Numbered from the stretch's first letter, positions 1 to 8,355 are shown. The stretch is DNA of 64,000 nucleotides from Blautia sp. XA-2221 (GCF_028767025.1 NZ_JAJQXX010000010.1:44745-108744), one strand, 5' to 3'. Notes: generated from the letters alone by a model not told the origin. Numbers and translations: made by a program.

Positions 1-27
1 ACTGTTCTCCTGATTTTGTTGATCCAT
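1..27 (-). CDS. Start of an unidentified gene running off the left edge
   Basis: Only nine codons are in the window, reading MDQQNQENS on the minus strand. An AAGGAGGA ribosome binding site lies at 31-38 just upstream of the ATG, and a good promoter is found at 89-117. The product cannot be identified from this stub. It is divergent from the hydrolase gene at 302. Confidence 0.6.
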
Positions 28-88
28 AGCTCCTCCTTGTTTTTATAAATAGTCTTTTGAAAGTGTCTGTGTAAATGTTACATAATTT

Positions 89-117
89 ATTATACCAGAG
101 CACACGGTTGGTTGACA
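89..117 (-). promoter_or_regulatory. Promoter for the leftmost minus-strand gene
   Basis: On the minus strand TTGTCA (113-118) is followed by TATAAT (89-94) with an 18-nt spacer. The same bases read TTGACA at 112-117 on the plus strand, so divergent promoters may overlap here, but I see no convincing plus-strand -10 to match. Confidence 0.6.
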
Positions 118-301
118 AGATTATCCTGTATCTCAGGAATAAATGTTGTGGTCGGCTCTGTTTGCAGCAGTCTGGTAAAATATAGTTCAAAAACATAAAA
201 TACTTTAGAGGACAATGGTTACATATAAATTACAGGAAGGAAAGAAAAAGGGAATAAAATAAAAAATAACTGGCAGAATGAGATGCAGGAGGAATATAGA
301 T

Positions 302-1231
302 ATGGTAAAAAGATACAGACAGTTTTTCAGATCAGATGCAGACGGACTGAGAATCTCAGCGCTCAGTATCTGTCCGGAGGAAATGCCGTATAAAGGCGTG
401 ATACAGCTGGTACATGGGATGAGCGAACACAAGGAACGGTATGAGCCGTTTATGGAGTACATGGCTTCTCTGGGGTATGTGGCAGTGATCCACGACCACA
501 GAGGACACGGGCAGAGTGTCCGCTCCGGGGATGATCTGGGATATATGTACGGCGGAGGGGCGGACGCCATGCTGGCGGATATTGCCAGTGTCAACCGGCA
601 GATCAGAGAGAAATTTCCGGATCTTCCACTGATCCTCATGGGACATAGCATGGGTTCTCTGGCCGTGCGGGCTTTTGCAGCAGAGCATGATGACTGTATG
701 GATATGCTGATCGTCTGCGGTTCACCCAGCAACCGGCGGGCGAGAATTGCAGGAACTGTGATCGCAAAGCTGGAAGGAAAGCTGTTTGGAATGAAACACA
801 GAAGCCGTCTTTTGGAAATGCTGTCCTTTGGAAATTATGCAGCCAGATTCAGTGAGGAAAAGAACAGGAATGCATGGATCTGTTCGGATCCGGAGGTATA
901 TCAGGCGTATTCGGAATCAGAGCTTTGCGGATTTACGTTTACGGATGACGCTTATCTGGCGCTGTTCCAGCTGATGAAAAGAGCCTATGATGTGAAACAC
1001 TGGAACTGTACGAAGCCGGATATGCCTGTTCTTTTTATCAGTGGGGCAGACGATCCGTGTATGGGTAATGTTCGTCAGTTTGCAGCGGCAGTTCAGAAAA
1101 TGAGAGAGGCAGGATACAGGGATGTAAAAGGCAAGCTTTATCCTGGAATGCGTCATGAGATCCTGAATGAAAAAGACCGAGAGCGGGTATTCAGAGATAT
1201 CTCGATATATATCAGGAAGAAAGGTTTCTGA
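302..1231 (+). CDS. Alpha/beta hydrolase, lysophospholipase/monoacylglycerol lipase-like
   Basis: A 309-aa serine hydrolase. The nucleophile elbow GHSMGS puts the catalytic serine near residue 116; HGMSEH and HDHRGHGQS are the oxyanion and lid-proximal motifs of the lysophospholipase (PldB/monoglyceride lipase) group; the acid is probably in GADDPC and the histidine in MRHEIL near the C-terminus. The ATG at 302 is preferred over an upstream in-frame ATG at 278 because AGGAGG at 287-292 sits 9 nt before it. No signal peptide is visible, so a cytoplasmic esterase acting on lysophospholipids or monoacylglycerols is most likely; the real substrate is unknown. The gene stands alone, with a weak hairpin (1239-1267) behind it. 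Confidence 0.85.
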   Translation: MVKRYRQFFRSDADGLRISALSICPEEMPYKGVIQLVHGMSEHKERYEPFMEYMASLGYVAVIHDHRGHGQSVRSGDDLGYMYGGGADAMLADIASVNRQIREKFPDLPLILMGHSMGSLAVRAFAAEHDDCMDMLIVCGSPSNRRARIAGTVIAKLEGKLFGMKHRSRLLEMLSFGNYAARFSEEKNRNAWICSDPEVYQAYSESELCGFTFTDDAYLALFQLMKRAYDVKHWNCTKPDMPVLFISGADDPCMGNVRQFAAAVQKMREAGYRDVKGKLYPGMRHEILNEKDRERVFRDISIYIRKKGF

Positions 1232-1452
1232 GTATAAGAAACTTCCTGAATAGAAGGTTCTTTTCTGTCCATACTATGGAGGAATATATCTGTATGGATA
1301 AAGGAGAGAACTCTGTGAAAAAAATACGAAAAATAATTTTTATATGCCTTTTATGTGTTCTTTGTCTGGCGGGCTGCGGAAGGTCAGAAAAACAGACGGA
1401 GGACAGAGGTGAGCTTGTGTTAGTGTCCGCACAGCGCTGTGTTGAAAGGTGT

Positions 1453-1482
1453 AAAAGCCGGGGAGATGTCCCCGGCTTTTTC
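1453..1482 (+). terminator. Rho-independent terminator before malQ
   Basis: Stem AAAAGCCGGGGA/TCCCCGGCTTTT with a GATG loop and a T-run. It lies inside the lipoprotein-like ORF and just upstream of the malQ promoter. Confidence 0.85.
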
Positions 1483-1483
1483 C

Positions 1484-1512
1484 TTGACCGTAAGCACCCG
1501 GATTGGTATAAT
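1484..1512 (+). promoter_or_regulatory. malQ promoter
   Basis: TTGACC (1484-1489), 17-nt spacer, TATAAT (1507-1512). It lies directly behind the terminator at 1453-1482 and about 95 nt before the malQ start. Confidence 0.8.
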
Positions 1513-1607
1513 ATTCTCCGGGTGACCGGCAAAAACTAAGACTTTGTATATGTATGGACCTGAAAAGCCGGATTCATTTAGTGCGAAAACACGAAGGAGA
1601 AAAATAA

Positions 1608-3176
1608 ATGAGAGCAAGCGGTGTTTTAATGGCTGTTTCAAGCCTTCCGTCAGAATATGGAATCGGGTGTTTTTCCAGAGAAGCTTATGAGTTTGTGGAT
1701 CAGCTGGAAAAAGCAGGTCAGCAGTATTGGCAGATCCTTCCTCTTGGTCCCACAGGATATGGAGACTCTCCTTATCAGTCCTGTTCTACCTTTGCGGGAA
1801 ATCCATATTTTATTGATCTGGATGAACTGGTGAGGGAAGGACTTCTTACAAAAGACGAATGTACTTCCTGCAGCTGGGGAGATGATCCTGGCTATGTGGA
1901 TTATGAAAAAATATATAACGGCAGATTTCCACTTCTCAGAAAAGCCTATGATAGAGCAGATCTGGGAAACGACAGAGAATATCAGAGTTTTGTGCGGGAG
2001 AATCAGATCTGGCTGAAGGATTATGCTCTTTATATGGCGATCAAAAACAGCAGGAACGGAGAGAGCTGGCTGGACTGGCCTAAGGAGCTGAAAGACCACA
2101 GTTCCGGATATGTAAAAAGAGCGGAAAGCGAGCTGGCAGAGGACGTGGGATTTTACTGTTTCCAGCAGTATCTTTTTGAAAAACAGTGGAGAAAACTGAA
2201 ATCCTATGCCAACAGAAAAGGGATTAAGATCATAGGTGACGTGCCTATTTATGTTGCTCTTGACAGCGCAGATGTGTGGGCTGATCCGGAGCTGTTTCAG
2301 ATTGATGAGGACTGTAGTCCGAAGGCTGTGGCAGGCTGCCCGCCGGATGCGTTTTCTGCCACCGGACAGCTGTGGGGCAATCCTCTTTATGACTGGGAAA
2401 GGCATAAAGCTACCGGTTATGCGTGGTGGATACAGAGAATGACCTACTGTATGGAGCGGTATGATGTGGCAAGAATAGACCATTTCAGAGGCTTTGACGA
2501 ATATTATTCTATTCCTTACGGAGATATTACAGCAGAAAACGGTCACTGGGAAGACGGCCCGGGTCTGGAACTTTTTGACGTGCTGAAAAAGAATGTGCAG
2601 AAGCTTTGCGTGATCGCAGAGGATCTTGGATTTTTGACTGACAGTGTGGTAAAACTTGTGAAGGATACAGGATTCCCGGGAATGAAGGTACTGCAGTTTG
2701 CTTTTGACGGAAGTGAGAACAGCGAATATCTTCCTCATAAATATGACAGAAACTGTGTGGTGTATACAGGAACTCATGATAATGAGACAACAAAGGGATG
2801 GCTGGAAAGGCTGCAGGGACATGACAATGAGTTTGTACGTGCATATATCAACTGCTATGACAGACCTGTGAATGACTGTGTATGGGGGCTGATCCGTACA
2901 GCTTTGGCCAGTGTGGCAGATCTGGCTGTCATTCCTGTTCAGGATTATCTGTGCCTGGGCAACGAAGCAAGACTGAATGCGCCTTCCACTTTGGGACTGA
3001 ACTGGAGATGGAGAATGCAAAAAGGACAGCTTTCAGATATTACCCTTTATACAATGGGAGAACTGAACCGGATCTACGGACGTCTGAAAAAGGAAGAACC
3101 GGCGCCGGAAACAAAAGAGCAGTCAGGTGAAGAGAATCCGGAAGAGGAACGGGAAGAAGACAACACAGAATGTTGA
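1608..3176 (+). CDS. malQ: 4-alpha-glucanotransferase (amylomaltase)
   Basis: A 522-aa GH77 enzyme that transfers alpha-1,4-glucan chains between maltooligosaccharides and releases glucose, feeding maltodextrin use and glycogen turnover in the cytoplasm. The GH77 signature regions are clear: the N-terminal SSLPSEYGIGCF, QILPLGPTGYGDSPYQS, the nucleophile region ARIDHFRGF, the acid/base region VIAEDLG and the TGTHDNETTKGW block. Length is normal for the Firmicute type, plus a C-terminal acidic Glu-rich tail of about 30 residues with no obvious role. Start ATG 1608 has AAGGAG a few bases upstream. It has its own promoter, so it appears to be expressed separately from the hydrolase. Confidence 0.95.
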   Translation: MRASGVLMAVSSLPSEYGIGCFSREAYEFVDQLEKAGQQYWQILPLGPTGYGDSPYQSCSTFAGNPYFIDLDELVREGLLTKDECTSCSWGDDPGYVDYEKIYNGRFPLLRKAYDRADLGNDREYQSFVRENQIWLKDYALYMAIKNSRNGESWLDWPKELKDHSSGYVKRAESELAEDVGFYCFQQYLFEKQWRKLKSYANRKGIKIIGDVPIYVALDSADVWADPELFQIDEDCSPKAVAGCPPDAFSATGQLWGNPLYDWERHKATGYAWWIQRMTYCMERYDVARIDHFRGFDEYYSIPYGDITAENGHWEDGPGLELFDVLKKNVQKLCVIAEDLGFLTDSVVKLVKDTGFPGMKVLQFAFDGSENSEYLPHKYDRNCVVYTGTHDNETTKGWLERLQGHDNEFVRAYINCYDRPVNDCVWGLIRTALASVADLAVIPVQDYLCLGNEARLNAPSTLGLNWRWRMQKGQLSDITLYTMGELNRIYGRLKKEEPAPETKEQSGEENPEEEREEDNTEC

Positions 3177-3266
3177 TCAGTACCATCTCTGCTATATATG
3201 GAGGCTGTAAAATCAGCAATCCAAAAAGATATAAGAAAATACAAAGCATACGAAAGGAACATTTAT

Positions 3267-3767
3267 ATGGAAGAAAAAAATGAAAAACTGGAAACGGCTG
3301 TTGATACAGAAGTAAAAGAAGAAACTGAGATCCAGGCATCCGAAAGCAATGAGAAGGCTGCGGCAGATTCTGAACCGCAAAAAAAGGAAAGACCTGTAGC
3401 AAATTTTGGACTGCTGCTTCTTGCCGGAGTATATCTCCTTTATACAGGATATAAGCTCTGCGAAAATGTGCTGAAAGGCGAGGAAGGCGCAAGCTGGGGA
3501 TTTTTTATTGCAGGGGCTGCCTTTCTGGTAATTGGCGCAGGAATGCTTTTTGTGGCAGCCAAAATCGCCAAACAGAGAAGCGATGCCAAAAAGGCTGCTG
3601 CGGCAGAAGAGGAAAAGAAACATCCTGTTGAGCCGGTTCAGGAGCCTAAGAGAATGACCATTGCAGATCGTGCAAAACTTGCGGGAAATGTAGCAGAAAA
3701 AGAAGCCCAGGAAGCACAGGATTCTGAAGAACAAAAAGAACAGGAAAATGACGGAGATCAGGAATAA
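3267..3767 (+). CDS. Small membrane protein of unknown function with charged termini
   Basis: I do not recognise a family. The 166-aa product has an acidic, low-complexity N-terminus (about 45 residues rich in E, K and T), two hydrophobic segments (around FGLLLLAGVYLLYTGYKL and GFFIAGAAFLVIGAGMLFVA), then an Ala/Lys/Glu-rich tail likely to be helical or coiled coil in the cytoplasm. The ATG at 3267 follows GAAAGGA; the upstream in-frame ATG at 3198 lacks an RBS. It lies 90 bp behind malQ with no terminator between, so it may be cotranscribed. Transcription ends at the large hairpin at 3798-3833. Confidence 0.65.
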   Translation: MEEKNEKLETAVDTEVKEETEIQASESNEKAAADSEPQKKERPVANFGLLLLAGVYLLYTGYKLCENVLKGEEGASWGFFIAGAAFLVIGAGMLFVAAKIAKQRSDAKKAAAAEEEKKHPVEPVQEPKRMTIADRAKLAGNVAEKEAQEAQDSEEQKEQENDGDQE

Positions 3768-3797
3768 GCTCCGGAAAAGATGAGAATATTGGTAAAA

Positions 3798-3840
3798 GGA
3801 CGGGGGAACATGGACATCCATGTTCCCCCGTCCTGAAGTT
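3798..3840. terminator. Bidirectional terminator between convergent genes
   Basis: A near-perfect 16-bp GC-rich stem (GGACGGGGGAACATGG and its complement, 3798-3833). The minus-strand side runs into TCCTTTT; the plus-strand side has a weaker GTTTT. It separates the membrane protein gene from the convergent vanZ-like gene. Confidence 0.8.
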
Positions 3841-4359
3841 TTAGCGTTTCCTTCGGCGTTTTTTGTTTCCGGAAGAGGGCGAGTGCAGAGTGGACCAGCA
3901 AAAAAGCTGAACCAGAAGGATTCCGATCAAAGCTCCCAGGCTGTCAAAGCCTACGTCCCGGATCCCCGGAGATCTGCCGGCCACAAAGGACTGATGATAT
4001 TCGTCCAGACCGGCAAATCCCACACAGATAATCCCGGCAAGAAGAAACAGCCGCAGTCCCCGGATACGATATACATAAAATGGAAAAGAAACAGCAACGG
4101 CAAGCAGGCAGTATTCTGTCATGTGAGCAGCCTTGCGGACATAGTAATGAATCTGGTCTGCCTCGTATGCAAGCTCTTCATAGCTTTTTTCTGTATTGAG
4201 AAGTTCGTTTTTGGTTTCCACAATCTGGTAGCTGATTCTGTAGCTGAGATTCCCGGACACCTCCCCGGTCTGGGCTGAAAATGAAAAAATAATATACATC
4301 ATCAGCAAAGCTGGCAGAAACGAAAGCGGTTTTAAAAGTGTTATAAGTATTTTTTTCAT
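3841..4359 (-). CDS. VanZ-family membrane protein
   Basis: A 172-aa integral membrane protein of the VanZ family. The signature is the C-terminal half, RKAAHMTEY followed by hydrophobic helices and DEYHQSFVAGRSPGIRDVGFD. The N-terminus has a membrane segment (FLPALLMMYIIFSFSAQTG). VanZ relatives are found in teicoplanin-resistance clusters, but most chromosomal members have no known function, and nothing nearby suggests glycopeptide resistance. I chose the ATG at 4359 because a TTG start at 4407 would include a basic, Cys-rich leader without an RBS. No good RBS precedes 4359 either; the promoter at 4367-4395 would place the transcript start almost on the ATG. Confidence 0.8.
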   Translation of the reverse strand: MKKILITLLKPLSFLPALLMMYIIFSFSAQTGEVSGNLSYRISYQIVETKNELLNTEKSYEELAYEADQIHYYVRKAAHMTEYCLLAVAVSFPFYVYRIRGLRLFLLAGIICVGFAGLDEYHQSFVAGRSPGIRDVGFDSLGALIGILLVQLFCWSTLHSPSSGNKKRRRKR

Positions 4360-4366
4360 GGGTATT

Positions 4367-4395
4367 AATATAGCACGGCAGCAGTAGTTTGTAAA
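4367..4395 (-). promoter_or_regulatory. Promoter for the vanZ-like gene, implying little or no leader
   Basis: Minus-strand TTTACA (4390-4395), 17-nt spacer, TATATT (4367-4372). The -10 box ends only 8 nt before the ATG at 4359. Confidence 0.5.
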
Positions 4396-4401
4396 GCACT
4401 C

Positions 4402-4430
4402 TGGCAATCGCAGCCCGGGTATGGTATAAT
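4402..4430 (+). promoter_or_regulatory. thyA-folA promoter with extended -10
   Basis: TGGCAA (4402-4407), 17-nt spacer, TATAAT (4425-4430) preceded by TGG, giving an extended -10. It overlaps the divergent vanZ promoter. Confidence 0.65.
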
Positions 4431-4461
4431 AAAAAAACTTTATGAAAAGGGAGGCGCGGAC

Positions 4462-5310
4462 ATGAGTGTTGCAGATACAATATTTATTAATATGTGCAAA
4501 GACGTAATTGAAAACGGTACCAGCACAGAGGGAGAAAAGGTACGTCCGGTATGGGAGGACGGAACTCCTGCTTATACAATAAAGAAATTTGGTGTGGTAA
4601 ACAGATATGATCTCAGGAAGGAATTTCCTGCTCTGACTCTCCGCAAAACCGCACTGAAAAGCGCTATGGATGAGATTCTGTGGATCTGGCAGAAAAAGTC
4701 AAATAACATTCATGACCTGAACAGTCATATCTGGGACAGCTGGGCTGATGAAACAGGCTCTATCGGCAAGGCATATGGATATCAGATGCAGGTGAAGCAT
4801 GAGTACAAAGAGGGGATGATGGATCAGGTAGACCGTGTACTGTATGATCTGAAACATAATCCTTACAGCCGCAGGATTATGACAAATATTTATGTACATC
4901 AGGATCTTCATGAAATGAACCTGTATCCCTGCGCATATTCTATGACCTTTAATGTAACAAAGGAGCCGGGAAAAGACAGACTGACTTTAAATGCAATCCT
5001 GAATCAGAGATCCCAGGATATTCTGGCAGCAAACAACTGGAATGTATGCCAGTATTCCATTCTTCTGATGATGTTTGCCCAGGTGTGCGATATGGAGGCG
5101 GGAGAGCTTGTTCATGTGATCTCGGACTGTCATATTTATGACAGACATATTCCTGTGATAAAAGAGCTGATCGGCAGAACACCGTATCCGGCGCCTGTTG
5201 TGAAACTGAATCCTGAGATTAAAGATTTTTATGACTTTACAGTGGACAATCTGATCGTGGAAAATTATCAGACCTGGCCGCAGATCAAAAACATTCCTAT
5301 TGCAATCTGA
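4462..5310 (+). CDS. thyA: Thymidylate synthase
   Basis: A 282-aa ThyA that methylates dUMP to dTMP using 5,10-methylene-THF, producing dihydrofolate. The catalytic cysteine lies in LYPCAYSMTFNV (near residue 157); the substrate-binding QRSQDILAANNWN and the SDCHIYDRHIP block are intact. The AGGGAGG ribosome binding site is at 4448-4454. folA follows after 20 bp, so the dihydrofolate made here is recycled by the next gene product. The organism therefore uses classical ThyA with DHFR and need not depend on ThyX. Confidence 0.97.
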   Translation: MSVADTIFINMCKDVIENGTSTEGEKVRPVWEDGTPAYTIKKFGVVNRYDLRKEFPALTLRKTALKSAMDEILWIWQKKSNNIHDLNSHIWDSWADETGSIGKAYGYQMQVKHEYKEGMMDQVDRVLYDLKHNPYSRRIMTNIYVHQDLHEMNLYPCAYSMTFNVTKEPGKDRLTLNAILNQRSQDILAANNWNVCQYSILLMMFAQVCDMEAGELVHVISDCHIYDRHIPVIKELIGRTPYPAPVVKLNPEIKDFYDFTVDNLIVENYQTWPQIKNIPIAI

Positions 5311-5330
5311 GAACAGAAAGGAAAAACACC

Positions 5331-5822
5331 ATGAATATAATTGTAGCAGTTGATAAAAACTGGGCTATCGGAAAGGATAATAAACTTCTTGTAGCCATTC
5401 CGGCAGATATGAAGATGTTCCGCCAGGAGACAACCGGAAAGGTGATCGTTCTGGGCAGAAAAACGCTGGAAACATTTCCGGGAGGACTTCCCCTGAAAAA
5501 CAGAACCAACATTATTCTTACCACAAATCAGGATTTTAAGGTAAAGGATGCTACTGTGGTCCACAGTATCGAGGAGCTTCTGGAAGAAATAAAAAAATAT
5601 CCGTCAGAGCAGGTTTACTGTGTTGGCGGAGACAGTGTGTATAAACAGCTTCTTCCTTACTGCGATACAGCTCATGTGACAAAAATTGATTTTGGATATG
5701 AGGCAGACCGTTATTTCCCAAATCTGGATGAGTCCCCGGAATGGGAGATCACAGCCAGAAGTGAAGAACAGACTTATTTTGATCTGGAATACGAATTTGT
5801 AAAATACGAAAGAGTAAAATAA
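5331..5822 (+). CDS. folA: Dihydrofolate reductase
   Basis: A 163-aa DHFR reducing dihydrofolate to tetrahydrofolate with NADPH. The N-terminus MNIIVAVDKNWAIGKDNKLL carries the substrate loop, LGRKTLETFPGGLPLKNR the cofactor/phosphate-binding region, and VYCVGGDSVYKQLLPYCD the conserved glycine-rich motif. Normal length. It is the second gene of the thyA-folA operon and ends at the terminator at 5857-5898. Confidence 0.96.
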   Translation: MNIIVAVDKNWAIGKDNKLLVAIPADMKMFRQETTGKVIVLGRKTLETFPGGLPLKNRTNIILTTNQDFKVKDATVVHSIEELLEEIKKYPSEQVYCVGGDSVYKQLLPYCDTAHVTKIDFGYEADRYFPNLDESPEWEITARSEEQTYFDLEYEFVKYERVK

Positions 5823-5856
5823 AAATATTACATATGACGGACGTGGTTCCGAAAGA

Positions 5857-5898
5857 AAACGCTGCAGAGTTTGTATTTCTCTGCAGCGTTTGACTTTT
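5857..5898. terminator. Bidirectional terminator, folA/ilvE
   Basis: 13-bp stem AAACGCTGCAGAG (5857-5869) with CTCTGCAGCGTTT (5879-5891), then CTTTTT on the plus strand; on the minus strand the stem is followed by TTTTCTTT. It serves both convergent genes. Confidence 0.9.
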
Positions 5899-5907
5899 TG
5901 GAAGCGC

Positions 5908-6933
5908 TTATTCGATTACCTGAATCCAGCCCTTTGGAGCTTCCAGACGTCCCATCTGGATACCGGTAAGTGTTTCATAAAGTTTTTTGGTCACAGGTCC
6001 CATCTCTGTCATGCCGGACGGGAAGCAGATTTCTTTTCCGTGATCCACGATTTTTCCTACAGGAGAAATGACTGCTGCGGTACCGCAAAGACCGCACTCT
6101 GCAAAATCTTTTACCTCATCCAGAGTAACTTCACGCTCTTCTGCCTCCAGACCAAGGTAATGCTGTGCTACATAGATGAGTGAACGGCGGGTAATGGAAG
6201 GAAGAATACTGTCAGATTTCGGAGTAACCACTTTCCCGTCCTTTGTGACAAAAATAAAGTTGGCGCCGCCGGTTTCTTCTACCTTTGTTCTGGTAGCGGC
6301 ATCCAGATACATATTTTCGTCATAGCCCTGGCGATGTGCATCCATGATCGCATGTATACTCATAGCATAATTCAGTCCGGCTTTGATATGACCTGTACCA
6401 TGAGGGGCAGCACGGTCAAAATCTGTAACACGGATTGTAAGAGGCTTCACTCCTCCTTTGAAATACGGACCTACCGGAGTGGTAAAAACACGGAACTGAT
6501 ATTCGTCAGCAGGCTTTACACCGATTACGGGATTGGTTCCAAACATATAGGGACGGATATAAAGGGTTGCCCCGGAACCAAAGGGTGGAACGTAGGCTGC
6601 ATTGGCCTTTACCGTGTCCAGTACAGCCTGGATGAACCGGTCTTTTGGAAATACAGGCATTTCCAGTCTTTTTGCAGAGTTTTCCATACGTTCGGCATTC
6701 AGGTCAGGGCGAAAAGTTACGATTCGTCCGTCTTCTGTGGTGTATGCTTTCATTCCCTCAAAAACAGTCTGTGCATACTGAAGGACGCCGGCACATTCGC
6801 TGATCACAACATTTGCGTCTTCTGTCAGCTTTCCTTCGTCCCAGGAACCGTTTTTGAAGTCTGAGACAAAACGATAATCAGTCTGGATATAGCCAAAACC
6901 CAGATTTCCCCAGTCAATGTTCTTTTTTTCCAT
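5908..6933 (-). CDS. ilvE: Branched-chain amino acid aminotransferase
   Basis: A 341-aa class IV PLP aminotransferase that interconverts Val/Leu/Ile and their 2-oxo acids. The PLP lysine lies in GHIKAGLNYAMS; ATRTKVEETGGANFIFV and PSITRRSLIYVA are typical class IV motifs. Length and N-terminus (NLGFGYIQTDYRF) match the longer BCAT type, not the short E. coli IlvE. A strong AGGAGG RBS lies just upstream of ATG 6933. I looked for a T-box leader in the 70-nt untranslated region and found none. Confidence 0.95.
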   Translation of the reverse strand: MEKKNIDWGNLGFGYIQTDYRFVSDFKNGSWDEGKLTEDANVVISECAGVLQYAQTVFEGMKAYTTEDGRIVTFRPDLNAERMENSAKRLEMPVFPKDRFIQAVLDTVKANAAYVPPFGSGATLYIRPYMFGTNPVIGVKPADEYQFRVFTTPVGPYFKGGVKPLTIRVTDFDRAAPHGTGHIKAGLNYAMSIHAIMDAHRQGYDENMYLDAATRTKVEETGGANFIFVTKDGKVVTPKSDSILPSITRRSLIYVAQHYLGLEAEEREVTLDEVKDFAECGLCGTAAVISPVGKIVDHGKEICFPSGMTEMGPVTKKLYETLTGIQMGRLEAPKGWIQVIE

Positions 6934-7004
6934 AATATCATCCTCCTGTTATCCTGTGACAACAGTTTTTTAAATACTTTGCCACGTTACTGTGAGATAT
7001 AATC

Positions 7005-7033
7005 AGTGTAGCACTTTTGTCAGTGAACTTCAA
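7005..7033 (-). promoter_or_regulatory. ilvE promoter
   Basis: Minus-strand TTGAAG (7028-7033), 17-nt spacer, TACACT (7005-7010). The leader would be about 65 nt. Confidence 0.6.
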
Positions 7034-7040
7034 TGAAAAC

Positions 7041-7069
7041 TTGTATTTTGAATGGTACTTCGTTATAAT
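7041..7069 (+). promoter_or_regulatory. Promoter upstream of ispG and its small leader unit
   Basis: TTGTAT (7041-7046), exactly 17 nt, TATAAT (7064-7069). A transcript from about 7076 would pass a 22-codon ORF and reach a terminator at 7209-7256 before ispG. Confidence 0.75.
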
Positions 7070-7118
7070 AAAATTACAGTCTGCACGGAAGCAGTTTCCA
7101 AAAAGCAGAGGCAGTCTG

Positions 7119-7187
7119 ATGGAAACAGGAAAACAGAGGTCGGAGATGGCGCAAATGGAAAATAATCTGAAAGCAAAGTTTCTGTAA
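7119..7187 (+). CDS. Possible 22-aa peptide in the ispG leader
   Basis: An ATG-TAA frame of 22 codons (METGKQRSEMAQ to the end KAKFL) between a strong promoter and a terminator. No clear Shine-Dalgarno precedes it (only AGAGG), so coding is unproven. It may be a leader peptide, or the RNA itself may be the product. Confidence 0.3.
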   Translation: METGKQRSEMAQMENNLKAKFL

Positions 7188-7208
7188 ATCCAGAGATAAA
7201 GAAAAAGG

Positions 7209-7256
7209 GCTGTCACACAGCCGGAAATTCCGGAAAAGCTGTGGCAGTTTTTTGTG
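7209..7256 (+). terminator. Terminator or attenuator ahead of ispG
   Basis: A stem formed by CTGTCACACAGC (7210-7221) and GCTGTGGCAG (7238-7247), with an inner CCGG-rich loop, followed by TTTTTT. It ends about 30 nt before the ispG start, so ispG transcription from the promoter at 7041 must read through it. Confidence 0.75.
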
Positions 7257-7286
7257 TTTCATAATATATTTTTCAGGAGGAAGATT

Positions 7287-8342
7287 ATGTACCGGGAACA
7301 TACGAAGGTTATAAAAATCGGAAATAAAAAGATTGGAGGAGGAAATCCCATTCTGATCCAGTCTATGACAAATACAAAAACAGATGATGTGGAGGCAACG
7401 GTAAAACAGATTCTGGAACTGGAGGCAGCAGGCTGTGAGATCATCAGGTGCGCGGTTCCGGATATGGCAGCGGCAGAAGCTCTTTCTGAGATCAAAAAAC
7501 AGATCCATATTCCACTGGTAGCAGATATTCATTTTAACTACAGACTTGCCATTGCAGCAATGGAGCACGGAGCGGACAAGATCCGCATCAACCCCGGAAA
7601 TATCGGAAGCAGAGAGAGAATAAAAGCAGTTGTAGATGTGGCCAGGGAAAGAAATATTCCCATCCGAGTAGGCGTAAACAGCGGATCACTGGAAAAAGAA
7701 CTGGTGGAAAAATATCATGGTGTCACTGCTGAGGGGCTGGTGGAAAGCGCTCTGGACAAGGTGAAGATCATTGAGGATATGGGATATGACAATCTGGTTA
7801 TCAGTATTAAATCTTCAGACGTTATGATGTGCGCCAGAGCCCATGAACTGATTGCAGAAAAGACAACGTATCCTCTTCATGTGGGAATTACAGAGGCAGG
7901 AACCCTTTATTCCGGAAACATCAAATCAGCAGTAGGGCTTGGGATCATTCTTTCTCAGGGAATCGGAGATACCATCAGAGTTTCTCTTACCGGGTCGCCT
8001 CTGGAAGAGATCAAATCTGCAAAGCGGATTCTGAAAACGCTGGGACTTCGAAAAGGAGGGATCGAGGTGGTGTCCTGTCCTACCTGTGGGCGTACAAGAA
8101 TTGACCTGATCGGTCTTGCAAACCAGGTGGAAACAATGGTTCAGGACATCCCTCTTGATATTAAAGTGGCTGTTATGGGCTGCGTGGTAAACGGACCGGG
8201 AGAAGCGAAAGAGGCTGATATTGGAATTGCCGGAGGAGTAGGCGTAGGGCTGCTGATTAAAAAAGGGGAGATCGTAAAAAAGGTTCCGGAGGACCAGCTT
8301 CTGGATACCCTGAGAGAAGAGCTTCTTCACTGGGAAGAGTAA
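7287..8342 (+). CDS. ispG: 4-hydroxy-3-methylbut-2-en-1-yl diphosphate synthase
   Basis: A 351-aa IspG (GcpE), the [4Fe-4S] enzyme that converts MEcPP to HMBPP in the methylerythritol phosphate isoprenoid pathway. Cluster cysteines are visible in SCPTCGRT (about residues 262-265) and MGCVVNGPGEA (about 298); the TIM-barrel half starts QSMTNTKTDDVEAT. The ATG at 7287 is preferred because CAGGAGG lies at 7275-7281; an upstream in-frame extension to 7254 has no RBS. polC follows after 13 bp. Confidence 0.96.
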   Translation: MYREHTKVIKIGNKKIGGGNPILIQSMTNTKTDDVEATVKQILELEAAGCEIIRCAVPDMAAAEALSEIKKQIHIPLVADIHFNYRLAIAAMEHGADKIRINPGNIGSRERIKAVVDVARERNIPIRVGVNSGSLEKELVEKYHGVTAEGLVESALDKVKIIEDMGYDNLVISIKSSDVMMCARAHELIAEKTTYPLHVGITEAGTLYSGNIKSAVGLGIILSQGIGDTIRVSLTGSPLEEIKSAKRILKTLGLRKGGIEVVSCPTCGRTRIDLIGLANQVETMVQDIPLDIKVAVMGCVVNGPGEAKEADIGIAGGVGVGLLIKKGEIVKKVPEDQLLDTLREELLHWEE

Positions 8343-8355
8343 GAAAGAGGAAAAA

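Larger units (their letters stand above)
1315..1539 (+). pseudogene. Short lipoprotein-like ORF, probably a remnant
   Basis: From the GTG at 1315 (RBS AAAGGAGAG at 1300-1308; an ATG at 1294 is also possible) the product starts VKKIRKIIFICLLCVLCLAGCG, a lipoprotein signal with the lipobox LAGC. After about 15 further residues the frame runs through a complete terminator hairpin (1453-1482) and then the malQ promoter (1484-1512). A real coding sequence would not be expected to contain both, so only the signal-peptide end looks genuine and the rest is probably fortuitous open frame. It could also be a very short lipoprotein. Confidence 0.45.

Noticed and set aside
1650..3020. Long minus-strand ORF opposite malQ
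   Set aside because: It is a shadow of malQ, with Cys/His/Ser-rich translation and no RBS; the same holds for other long antisense frames such as 8977-10440 and 13270-14814.
6934..7004. T-box leader before ilvE
   Set aside because: The untranslated region is only about 65 nt and lacks the T-box sequence and a terminator.
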